DNA of 18,389 nucleotides from an uncultured Actinomyces sp. (GTDB lineage Bacteria > Actinomycetota > Actinomycetes > Actinomycetales > Actinomycetaceae): the NCBI GenBank assembly GCA_937926195.1, contig CALEXZ010000043.1:1-18389 (forward strand), written 5' to 3'. Numbering within the stretch: the first letter of the stretch is position 1; each line of letters begins with the position of its first letter. This document shows, piece after piece, positions 6,490 through 12,010 of this stretch. A program made the position numbers and the translations under genes. The notes under the pieces were generated by a model, which saw only the letters and a list, made by a program, of their open reading frames with translations, was not told the origin of the DNA and searched no databases.

Positions 6490-6717
6490 TCACCACATGT
6501 CGCCAGCCAGTATCGCACCCACCAGCAGGACACCCGCCAGGACGACGACGGCAGTGCGCATACCGCGCATGATCACCACCGCCGGGTGCGCAGACGCCAG
6601 CCACGCATCCCTCGCCGCCCGCCGCTGCCGGAGCACGTAGGCAGCGTCAGTCCGGTACCACCACCGGTACACGCGCGCGGACGCACGCACCATGACTCTC
6701 CTCGCCGCAGACCTCAT
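6490..6717 (-). CDS. Small basic protein with C-terminal transmembrane helix
   Basis: 75 aa. I chose the ATG at 6717 because GAGGAGG lies six bases upstream; a start at 6732 would add five residues but overlaps the ribosome site. The first 53 residues are strongly basic (RRVMVRASARVYRWWYR...LRQRRAARDAW), followed by a hydrophobic helix (MRTAVVVLAGVLLVGAILAG, about 53-72) and a short tail DMW. The positive-inside rule puts the N-terminus in the cytoplasm, so it would be a tail-anchored or type II-like membrane protein. It follows X3 across a hairpin and ends the array. Superinfection exclusion, a small lysis-related protein or simply unknown are all possible; nothing in the sequence decides. 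Confidence 0.55.
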   Translation of the reverse strand: MRSAARRVMVRASARVYRWWYRTDAAYVLRQRRAARDAWLASAHPAVVIMRGMRTAVVVLAGVLLVGAILAGDMW

Positions 6718-6738
6718 CTCATGCCTCCTCATATCGGG

Positions 6739-6781
6739 GCGCCGCGTACTCCCGACTGTGAAGGTCGGAAGTACGCGGCGC
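6739..6781 (-). terminator. Strong hairpin between X3 and the membrane protein gene
   Basis: A 12-bp stem (GCGCCGCGTACT pairing with AGTACGCGGCGC), one mismatch, then a 5-bp CCGAC/GTCGG stem around a 7-base loop. It starts 17 bases after the X3 stop on the - strand. No U-run follows, so partial attenuation of the downstream gene is as likely as full termination. Confidence 0.5.
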
Positions 6782-6797
6782 GAATAACTGACGCCTC

Positions 6798-7190
6798 TCA
6801 GATGAACATGCTCCTGTAGGCGAGCCACACGCCATCGCTGGTGACGCCAATGCGCCCGTCGGCGGTGCTGTAGGAGCAGTCGCGCCACACGCCGCGGATG
6901 GCGTGGCACATGTCGCGCCGCCAGGCAGCGGCGTCAGCGCGTCCAAGGAAGTCGCCCTCGGGGTCGAGGGCGGCCTGGATCATGTCGATCTGGGCGTCGG
7001 TCGTGTCGCCGTCGAGCGAGCAGGCCAGGATGTTGATGTTCCGCGCCTCCCAGTGGAGGCGGGCGAGGACCCACTGCTTGGCCTCATCCTCGGTGTCGAA
7101 GAACACCATGAGCCCGCCGGGGCGGCACTGTCCGGGCTCACCCATGAGGCGGGAGAGGGCGGGGGTCAGGGCGATGGTCTCGGTGTTCAT
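6798..7190 (-). CDS. X3: first gene behind leader 1, unknown function
   Basis: 130 aa. The ATG at 7190 is preceded by AAGGA eight bases upstream. An in-frame ATG 12 codons earlier (7226) would add MSPQPRSGRTPN but lacks a spaced ribosome site. Soluble and mixed in composition, with VFFDTEDEAKQWVLARLHWE in the middle and DADAAAW/CHAIRGVWRDCSY-type segments in the C-terminal half; I do not recognise a family. Only the first three codons are shared with X2, because the near-identical 1.8-kb repeat starts there; the rest is unrelated to X1 and X2. It is the last X gene of the array and is followed by a hairpin and a membrane protein gene instead of another A-B-C set. Confidence 0.7.
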   Translation of the reverse strand: MNTETIALTPALSRLMGEPGQCRPGGLMVFFDTEDEAKQWVLARLHWEARNINILACSLDGDTTDAQIDMIQAALDPEGDFLGRADAAAWRRDMCHAIRGVWRDCSYSTADGRIGVTSDGVWLAYRSMFI

Positions 7191-7244
7191 GTTCGGGGTC
7201 CTTCCCGATCTGGGCTGGGGGCTCATCCCCCTGCCGACACCCCA

Positions 7245-7264
7245 ACCATACCACGGTCCCGACC
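7245..7264 (-). promoter_or_regulatory. Leader 1: promoter -10 and operator-like dyad for X3
   Basis: On the - strand TATGGT (7250-7245) fits an actinobacterial TANNNT -10 box and is conserved in leader 2 (9607-9612) and as TATGCT in leader 3 (11857-11862). No good -35 is visible. GGTCGGGACC (7264-7255) just upstream has GGTC/GACC arms, an operator-like position inside the promoter; the arms are reduced to GGT/ACC in leader 3. The HTH protein encoded by gene C is the obvious candidate ligand (inference). Confidence 0.45.
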
Positions 7265-7308
7265 AAAAAGGAAGCCCCCAGTAGTGACGTAGAGCACTAC
7301 TGGGGGCT
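7265..7308 (-). terminator. Terminator of gene C2 / possible recombinase site 1 (14-8-14 inverted repeat)
   Basis: AGCCCCCAGTAGTG (7273-7286), spacer ACGTAGAG, CACTACTGGGGGCT (7295-7308). On the - strand this perfect 14-bp stem starts 8 bases after the C2 stop and is followed by TCCTTTTT, a good intrinsic terminator. On the + strand no T-run follows. Arm and spacer lengths also match a tyrosine-recombinase core site. Confidence 0.8.
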
Positions 7309-7315
7309 GTGCGGA

Positions 7316-7768
7316 CTACCGGGGCGGCGGCAGCACGGCAGGCGTGATCGCCTGCGCCAGGGTGCGCTCCCGGCTGCCGGTGAGGTCGTCGAGCTCGGCC
7401 GCGTAGCCGATAGCAATGCCGGGCACGCGCTCCTGCGCGCCGGCGGCCACGGAGCGCCACCACTGCGCGCCGAGCGTGCGCGCGACACCCTCCGGCATGT
7501 CCTCGGTCAGGTGCCATACCAAAATCATTGGTGCCTCGGTGGCGGCGGCGAGCTCGACGACGGTGTCGACGCACCTGCGCGTGTAGTCGCGCAGCATCTC
7601 TACCTCGCTCGCCGCGCCCACCGGGAGGCGATATTTCCCCTTGTCCCACGCTTTGACCGTTGTTTCTGAGACGGACAGCAGGGCCGCCATTGTCGTGATG
7701 GTCAGTCCCATGCGCTCTCGCATGGATTTGAACTCTGCGCCCAGCATCCCCTCATCCTCCGCGCTCAT
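7316..7768 (-). CDS. C2: XRE-type helix-turn-helix protein
   Basis: 150 aa, starting at the ATG that overlaps the stop of the recombinase gene (ATGA). Residues about 12-48 (EFKSMRERMGLTITTMAALL then SVSETTVKAWDKGKYRLP) form a classical HTH: 'R..mgLt...mA.lLsVs..TV..WdkG...p'. The remaining hundred residues (LRDYTRRCVDTVVELAAATE, ILVWHLTEDMPEGVARTLGA...) are helical and probably a dimerisation or effector part; the family of that part is not known to me. As the last gene of a short operon behind its own repeated promoter, it is placed like an autorepressor, for example the Aca regulators of anti-CRISPR operons or a repressor/excisionase. Those roles are inference. Confidence 0.75.
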   Translation of the reverse strand: MSAEDEGMLGAEFKSMRERMGLTITTMAALLSVSETTVKAWDKGKYRLPVGAASEVEMLRDYTRRCVDTVVELAAATEAPMILVWHLTEDMPEGVARTLGAQWWRSVAAGAQERVPGIAIGYAAELDDLTGSRERTLAQAITPAVLPPPR

Positions 7769-8673
7769 CGGGCCACCTCCTGCCCGGCGCCCGCCTGCTC
7801 CGAGGATAGCCACTGGGCGAGCTCGGGGCCTACGCCCCGCTCGACCTGGGTGCGCATCCTGTCGTAGCGCGCCGTCTGGGCTGACGAGGTGTGGCGCGCG
7901 CTGATCATCACGCGCCTCTCGTCGATGCCCGCAGCGAGAGCGAGCGTGATGAAGCTCGTGCGCAGCCCGTAGGCGGTCACGTGGGGCAGGCCCATGTGCT
8001 CCAGGAGGCGGCCGAGCCTGGCCTGCTCGGTCGGCTTGGTCCATGCCCGGCCGGTGCGCGGGTGCACCAGCAGGATCCCGCGTCGGCGCCCGTCGGCGGC
8101 CTCGGCGAGGATCCGTGCGGTCGACTCGGGCAGGAGCAGGCGCTCCCGCCCGGGCGTTTTGGTGGCGGCGACACTGATGGTGGGCCGTCCGTCGTGGGCG
8201 CCCAGGTCCTCGACTCGCAGGCCCCTGGGCTCCCCGGGGCGCAGGCCGGACAGCGCCCACAGGTGCACGTGGGCGGCGAGCTCGCCACCCGACCAGGTCA
8301 GGGAGGCCTGGAGCAGTCGGCCGACGTCGTCGCGTCCGAGCCATGGGCGCTCGGTGCGCCCATAGTGGGGTGAGACGACGAGGGCGGTCGGGTCGTCGTC
8401 GCGGACTCCCTCCCTGAGCAGCCACCGGTAGAGGCCTCTCAGGTGTGACAGGTTGGTGGCCACGGTGCGGGCACCGACGCCATCGGCACGCCGCTGAGCG
8501 ACCCACTGCTCGACGTCGAGCCGACTCGCCTCGACGGGGGTGACGCCACGCCCCGCCAGCCACGCGCGCCACAGGCCGAGATCGCCCGCATAGTTCTCCT
8601 GGGTCCTGCCCGCCAGGCAGGCCAGGAAATCGCCGACGACGTCGGCGACGGGCGGCGCACTCATCACACTCAT
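7765..8673 (-). CDS. B2: tyrosine recombinase/integrase
   Basis: 302 aa. An N-terminal SAM-like core-binding domain (about 8-95: FLACLAGRTQENYAGDLGLW...LSHLRGLYRWLLREG) is followed by the catalytic domain. Visible active-site residues are Arg145 (LSGLRPGEPRGL), Lys172 (TKTPGRERLLLP), Arg238 (YGLRTSF), His261 (SARHTSS) and nucleophile Tyr270 (TARYDRM). The usual His of HxxR is Tyr235. There is no N-terminal arm-binding domain, so it is closer to Xer/integron-type recombinases than to lambda Int. It overlaps genes A2 and C2 by ATGA on both sides, so the three are translated together. It could be the phage integrase or a private recombinase of the cassette array. An identical copy lies at 10127-11035. 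Confidence 0.9.
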   Translation of the reverse strand: MSVMSAPPVADVVGDFLACLAGRTQENYAGDLGLWRAWLAGRGVTPVEASRLDVEQWVAQRRADGVGARTVATNLSHLRGLYRWLLREGVRDDDPTALVVSPHYGRTERPWLGRDDVGRLLQASLTWSGGELAAHVHLWALSGLRPGEPRGLRVEDLGAHDGRPTISVAATKTPGRERLLLPESTARILAEAADGRRRGILLVHPRTGRAWTKPTEQARLGRLLEHMGLPHVTAYGLRTSFITLALAAGIDERRVMISARHTSSAQTARYDRMRTQVERGVGPELAQWLSSEQAGAGQEVAR

Positions 8674-9089
8674 CGGGGGTCACCCCCGATGCTGTACCCC
8701 GCGGGGTCGTAGCCACGCTCACGCAGGGCGCTCTCGATGATGGTGGCCAGGCGTGCGCGGGCCGCCCGGCTCACGCCACCGACGTACCGCAGGGACTCGT
8801 CGCCCCAGGTGGCATCCGTGATGTCGTCACGAGCGGCGACGGCCCCGGCGGGCTGGTAGACGATGCCGTCGTCGTAGTCGCCGGCGCGCCACCAGCGCAC
8901 CGACAGATCCGCCGTGCGGCTGTAGGTGTCCACCGCCAGGTGGACCAGGTACGACTCCCCATCCTCGTAGAGGTCGGGGCAGGTGGGGGCGTCGAGCCCG
9001 AGCTCGTCGACACTGACCCACAGGTCAGCGAGAGAGATGTGGCGGGACGCATCGCGCAGGATGCGGCGGGCGGTGCTCTGAGTGCTCAT
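8670..9089 (-). CDS. A2: unknown protein encoded ahead of the recombinase
   Basis: 139 aa; ATG at 9089 with GAGGAG nine bases upstream (a start at 9095 is too close to that site). The N-terminus MSTQSTARRILRDASRHISL then ADLWVSVDELGLD is diverged from A1, whereas everything from LDAPTCPDLYEDGESYLVHL on is identical to A1. The conserved part looks like a small alpha/beta protein (VDTYSRTADLSVRWWRAGDY, a charged loop, RARLATIIESALRERGYD). No family recognised. Its stop overlaps the recombinase start. Genes in this position may be integration helpers, regulators or anti-host proteins; the sequence does not say. Confidence 0.7.
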   Translation of the reverse strand: MSTQSTARRILRDASRHISLADLWVSVDELGLDAPTCPDLYEDGESYLVHLAVDTYSRTADLSVRWWRAGDYDDGIVYQPAGAVAARDDITDATWGDESLRYVGGVSRAARARLATIIESALRERGYDPAGYSIGGDPR

Positions 9090-9108
9090 GATCATCCACT
9101 CCTCGTGC

Positions 9109-9140
9109 CCGCTGGGTGGGGACTGTGCCCCGCCCAGCGG
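9109..9140 (-). terminator. Hairpin between X2 and A2
   Basis: CCGCTGGGTGGGG and CCCCGCCCAGCGG pair with one G-U type mismatch around a 6-base loop. It lies 10 bases after the X2 stop and 20 before the A2 start, with no U-run. A hairpin of unrelated sequence holds the same place between X1 and A1, so a shared attenuating or processing role is likely. Confidence 0.5.
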
Positions 9141-9150
9141 TTCGTGAGGG

Positions 9151-9552
9151 TCACGCCTGGGGGGCGCGACCCTCGCAGACCTCGGAGAAGCGCACGTGGG
9201 CCACAGGCTGGCCCACAGCCCGCCGGATCCGCCCGAGCGCCATGTCAACGACGTGGGGGCCGCCATCAGTTCCGGTGAGGCGCTTGAGGTCGCCCAGGTC
9301 GACGTAGTCGGCCTGGAGTCCCCGGGACCTGCCGCAGCGACGGGTCTCGGCCAGCAGGGTGCCGTCCTCGGCGATGATGACGCCCCTGTAGCGGAATCCG
9401 TGGGTGTGGTCCGGCGCACCGGTGGCGGTGCGAGCCGCGTACCAGGCGATCTGCGCCCAGCGGGCGAGCTCGCCCGCCTTGGCGGGGTCGCCGCCAGCGG
9501 AGATCATCCAGGCGCGGGCCTTGGTGACGAAGTAGGGGTGAACGGTGTTCAT
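9151..9552 (-). CDS. X2: first gene behind leader 2, unknown function
   Basis: 133 aa from the ATG at 9552 (AAGGA eight bases upstream, identical to X3 up to codon 3). Sequence: MNTVHPYFVTKARAWMISAG, a middle AQIAWYAARTATGAPDHTHG, then FRYRGVIIAEDGTLLAETRR and a C-terminal half with VDLGDLKRLTGTDGGPHVVD. The RGVIIAEDGTLLAET part reads as a beta-hairpin; no known family. It is expected to be the most strongly expressed gene of its operon because it precedes the hairpin. It shares nothing beyond its start with X1 or X3, which is what sets the modules apart. Confidence 0.7.
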   Translation of the reverse strand: MNTVHPYFVTKARAWMISAGGDPAKAGELARWAQIAWYAARTATGAPDHTHGFRYRGVIIAEDGTLLAETRRCGRSRGLQADYVDLGDLKRLTGTDGGPHVVDMALGRIRRAVGQPVAHVRFSEVCEGRAPQA

Positions 9553-9606
9553 GTTCGGGGTCCTTCCCGATCTGGGCTGGGGGCTCATCCCCCCGCCGAC
9601 ACCCCA

Positions 9607-9626
9607 ACCATACCACGGTCCCGACC
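9607..9626 (-). promoter_or_regulatory. Leader 2: promoter -10 and operator-like dyad for X2
   Basis: Same TATGGT and GGTCGGGACC elements as leader 1, at identical spacing. The only base change between leaders 1 and 2 (9594) lies downstream of the promoter, in the run of C before the conserved in-frame ATG. Confidence 0.45.
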
Positions 9627-9670
9627 AAAAAGGAAGCCCCCAGTAGTGACGTAGAGCACTACTGGGGGCT
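9627..9670 (-). terminator. Terminator of gene C1 / possible recombinase site 2
   Basis: Second perfect copy of the 14-8-14 inverted repeat (9635-9648, spacer 9649-9656, 9657-9670), with the same TTCCTTTTT on the - strand side. Confidence 0.8.
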
Positions 9671-9677
9671 GTGCGGA

Positions 9678-10130
9678 CTACCGGGGCGGCGGCAGCACGG
9701 CAGGCGTGATCGCCTGCGCCAGGGTGCGCTCCCGGCTGCCGGTGAGGTCGTCGAGCTCGGCCGCGTAGCCGATAGCAATGCCGGGCACGCGCTCCTGCGC
9801 GCCGGCGGCCACGGAGCGCCACCACTGCGCGCCGAGCGTGCGCGCGACACCCTCCGGCATGTCCTCGGTCAGGTGCCATACCAAAATCATTGGTGCCTCG
9901 GTGGCGGCGGCGAGCTCGACGACGGTGTCGACGCACCTGCGCGTGTAGTCGCGCAGCATCTCTACCTCGCTCGCCGCGCCCACCGGGAGGCGATATTTCC
10001 CCTTGTCCCACGCTTTGACCGTTGTTTCTGAGACGGACAGCAGGGCCGCCATTGTCGTGATGGTCAGTCCCATGCGCTCTCGCATGGATTTGAACTCTGC
10101 GCCCAGCATCCCCTCATCCTCCGCGCTCAT
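9678..10130 (-). CDS. C1: XRE-type helix-turn-helix protein (identical to C2)
   Basis: 150 aa, amino-acid identical to the product of 7316-7768 and in the same ATGA overlap with its recombinase. Two identical copies would double the dose of a regulator that could act on all three leaders. Since even synonymous positions agree, the copies are either very recent or kept identical by gene conversion. Confidence 0.75.
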   Translation of the reverse strand: MSAEDEGMLGAEFKSMRERMGLTITTMAALLSVSETTVKAWDKGKYRLPVGAASEVEMLRDYTRRCVDTVVELAAATEAPMILVWHLTEDMPEGVARTLGAQWWRSVAAGAQERVPGIAIGYAAELDDLTGSRERTLAQAITPAVLPPPR

Positions 10131-11035
10131 CGGGCCACCTCCTGCCCGGCGCCCGCCTGCTCCGAGGATAGCCACTGGGCGAGCTCGGGGCCTACGCCCC
10201 GCTCGACCTGGGTGCGCATCCTGTCGTAGCGCGCCGTCTGGGCTGACGAGGTGTGGCGCGCGCTGATCATCACGCGCCTCTCGTCGATGCCCGCAGCGAG
10301 AGCGAGCGTGATGAAGCTCGTGCGCAGCCCGTAGGCGGTCACGTGGGGCAGGCCCATGTGCTCCAGGAGGCGGCCGAGCCTGGCCTGCTCGGTCGGCTTG
10401 GTCCATGCCCGGCCGGTGCGCGGGTGCACCAGCAGGATCCCGCGTCGGCGCCCGTCGGCGGCCTCGGCGAGGATCCGTGCGGTCGACTCGGGCAGGAGCA
10501 GGCGCTCCCGCCCGGGCGTTTTGGTGGCGGCGACACTGATGGTGGGCCGTCCGTCGTGGGCGCCCAGGTCCTCGACTCGCAGGCCCCTGGGCTCCCCGGG
10601 GCGCAGGCCGGACAGCGCCCACAGGTGCACGTGGGCGGCGAGCTCGCCACCCGACCAGGTCAGGGAGGCCTGGAGCAGTCGGCCGACGTCGTCGCGTCCG
10701 AGCCATGGGCGCTCGGTGCGCCCATAGTGGGGTGAGACGACGAGGGCGGTCGGGTCGTCGTCGCGGACTCCCTCCCTGAGCAGCCACCGGTAGAGGCCTC
10801 TCAGGTGTGACAGGTTGGTGGCCACGGTGCGGGCACCGACGCCATCGGCACGCCGCTGAGCGACCCACTGCTCGACGTCGAGCCGACTCGCCTCGACGGG
10901 GGTGACGCCACGCCCCGCCAGCCACGCGCGCCACAGGCCGAGATCGCCCGCATAGTTCTCCTGGGTCCTGCCCGCCAGGCAGGCCAGGAAATCGCCGACG
11001 ACGTCGGCGACGGGCGGCGCACTCATCACACTCAT
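10127..11035 (-). CDS. B1: tyrosine recombinase/integrase (identical to B2)
   Basis: 302 aa, identical to the product of 7765-8673, with the same catalytic residues Arg145, Lys172, Arg238, His261, Tyr270 and the Tyr235 replacement. Neither copy is broken, which is unusual for a duplicated phage integrase; one would expect one copy to decay or be lost by recombination unless the duplication is new or selected. The gene is the third of the four-gene unit X1-A1-B1-C1. Confidence 0.9.
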   Translation of the reverse strand: MSVMSAPPVADVVGDFLACLAGRTQENYAGDLGLWRAWLAGRGVTPVEASRLDVEQWVAQRRADGVGARTVATNLSHLRGLYRWLLREGVRDDDPTALVVSPHYGRTERPWLGRDDVGRLLQASLTWSGGELAAHVHLWALSGLRPGEPRGLRVEDLGAHDGRPTISVAATKTPGRERLLLPESTARILAEAADGRRRGILLVHPRTGRAWTKPTEQARLGRLLEHMGLPHVTAYGLRTSFITLALAAGIDERRVMISARHTSSAQTARYDRMRTQVERGVGPELAQWLSSEQAGAGQEVAR

Positions 11036-11454
11036 CGGGGGTCACCCCCGATGCTGTACCCCGCGGGGTCGTAGCCACGCTCACGCAGGGCGCTCTCGAT
11101 GATGGTGGCCAGGCGTGCGCGGGCCGCCCGGCTCACGCCACCGACGTACCGCAGGGACTCGTCGCCCCAGGTGGCATCCGTGATGTCGTCACGAGCGGCG
11201 ACGGCCCCGGCGGGCTGGTAGACGATGCCGTCGTCGTAGTCGCCGGCGCGCCACCAGCGCACCGACAGATCCGCCGTGCGGCTGTAGGTGTCCACCGCCA
11301 GGTGGACCAGGTACGACTCCCCATCCTCGTAGAGGTCGGGGCAGGTGGGGGCGTCGAGCCCCTCCTCATCGACCGAGATCCACAGATCCCGGAGAGTCAG
11401 GGTGCGGGCTGCGTCACGCAGGATACGGCGGGCGCAGCGCTGGGGGGTGCTCAT
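11032..11454 (-). CDS. A1: unknown protein encoded ahead of the recombinase
   Basis: 140 aa; ATG at 11454 with AAAGGAGA seven bases upstream. The N-terminus reads MSTPQRCARRILRDAARTLT then LRDLWISVDEEGLD, alignable with A2 (RRILRDA..., DLW[IV]SVDE.GLD) but differing at many positions and one residue longer; from LDAPTCPDL onwards the two are identical. That mosaic shows that two distinct alleles of A existed and that the shared block was copied over one of them. Function unknown. Confidence 0.7.
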   Translation of the reverse strand: MSTPQRCARRILRDAARTLTLRDLWISVDEEGLDAPTCPDLYEDGESYLVHLAVDTYSRTADLSVRWWRAGDYDDGIVYQPAGAVAARDDITDATWGDESLRYVGGVSRAARARLATIIESALRERGYDPAGYSIGGDPR

Positions 11455-11472
11455 GGTGGCCTCTCCTTTCGC

Positions 11473-11511
11473 CCGGTGTCCCCGCAGGCGTAGCGCCTGC
11501 CGGGACACCGG
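11473..11511 (-). terminator. Hairpin between X1 and A1
   Basis: An 18-bp stem with one mismatch (CCGGTGTCCCCGCAGGCG against CGCCTGCCGGGACACCGG) and a 3-base loop TAG, 9 bases after the X1 stop. No U-run on the - strand, and the ribosome site of A1 follows directly, so it may attenuate or protect the upstream transcript. Confidence 0.55.
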
Positions 11512-11520
11512 CCTCACGAT

Positions 11521-11802
11521 TCAGTGAGCCTGAGACCAGACCAGCGCGGCCACACGCTCAGCCGCCTGCTCGACGTCCACGGGCAGCCGCCTGGACACCG
11601 GACGGTGCGGGCCTCCCGCGGGCGCGTGCATCCAGCGGACGGTCCCATCGCTTGCGACGGTGACCTCGCGGCCGTCACCGAGACGGCTGCTGACGTGGAT
11701 CTCAGCACCCTCCTTGCCGGCCCACGACGTCCGGTACGGCCCTGCGATCAGGATGGCGTCGGTGTAGTTGGTGAGGGCGTCGGCGAGGTCGTTGAGGTTC
11801 AT
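11521..11802 (-). CDS. X1: first gene behind leader 3, unknown function
   Basis: 93 aa; ATG at 11802 with AGAGGAGA six bases upstream. An in-frame ATG 12 codons earlier (11838) starts MSPQPPLHRGDT. The product has a helical start (MNLNDLADALTNYTDAILIA), a beta-rich middle (AEIHVSSRLGDGREVTVASD then GTVRWMHAPAGG) and a C-terminal helix (VDVEQAAERVAALVWSQ). A small beta-hairpin domain flanked by helices, with no family that I recognise. First gene of the array in transcription order, next to the + strand HNH gene. Confidence 0.7.
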   Translation of the reverse strand: MNLNDLADALTNYTDAILIAGPYRTSWAGKEGAEIHVSSRLGDGREVTVASDGTVRWMHAPAGGPHRPVSRRLPVDVEQAAERVAALVWSQAH

Positions 11803-11856
11803 GGTGTCTCCTCTGTGGAGTGGGGGCTGGGGGCTCATCCCCCTGCCGATACCCCA

Positions 11857-11876
11857 AGCATACCACTGGGTCCACC
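11857..11876 (-). promoter_or_regulatory. Leader 3: promoter for X1
   Basis: TATGCT on the - strand (11862-11857) matches TANNNT. Leader 3 (11827-11916) aligns with leader 1 (7215-7304) without gaps, 83 of 90 bases identical by eye. Most differences fall in the operator-like stretch beside the -10 box. Confidence 0.45.
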
Positions 11877-11916
11877 AAAAAGGAAGCCCCCAGTAGTGAC
11901 GTAGAGCACTACTGGG
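11877..11916 (-). terminator. Outer inverted repeat / possible recombinase site 3 (right arm shortened)
   Basis: AGCCCCCAGTAGTG (11885-11898), the same spacer ACGTAGAG, then CACTACTGGG (11907-11916) followed by TTGG instead of GGCT. Ten of 14 pairs remain. There is no - strand gene upstream to terminate here, apart from antisense reading out of the HNH side, which makes the conserved presence of the element notable. Confidence 0.65.
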
Positions 11917-12010
11917 TTGGGTGGCACGTCCCGCTTCGACCGAGGCAGGGCGCGACTACCGCACCCCAGTCGACCCATCCCACACGCGACGAGCACACAG
12001 GAGACACCAC

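Larger units (their letters stand above)
7181..8999. repeat. Left copy of a 1,819-bp near-identical tandem repeat
   Basis: Matches 9543-11361 at a constant offset of 2,362 bases. Translations of the shared part are identical in every frame; the only difference I found is T7232 versus C9594 in the leader. The match begins in codon 4 of the X gene and ends inside gene A, so the borders do not coincide with gene borders. Confidence 0.95.
9543..11361. repeat. Right copy of the 1,819-bp near-identical tandem repeat
   Basis: Partner of 7181-8999. Beyond its right border gene A1 continues with a homologous but clearly diverged N-terminus, and beyond its left border lies a different X gene. Confidence 0.95.

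Noticed and set aside
6206..6640. Plus-strand open frames (144 and 201 codons) in the gap before the array
   Set aside because: The start of the 144-codon frame has a fairly protein-like composition, but it lacks a ribosome site and runs antisense through a terminator hairpin and the membrane protein gene.
7316..8722. 468-codon minus-strand frame covering the recombinase in another frame
   Set aside because: Only its last 150 codons (gene C) are real; the front is an Arg/Pro-rich out-of-frame reading of the recombinase. The same holds for 9678-11084.
7181..11361. Assembly artefact as explanation for the duplication
   Set aside because: The copies are separated and flanked by different unique sequence and carry one base difference, which does not look like a simple overlap error; it still deserves a long-read check.
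7181..11361. Diversity-generating retroelement to explain variable X genes and A N-termini
   Set aside because: No reverse transcriptase, template repeat or adenine-biased changes are present.
7273..11916. CRISPR-like array from the three identical hairpins
   Set aside because: Copies are more than 2 kb apart with genes between them; no short spacers or cas genes.
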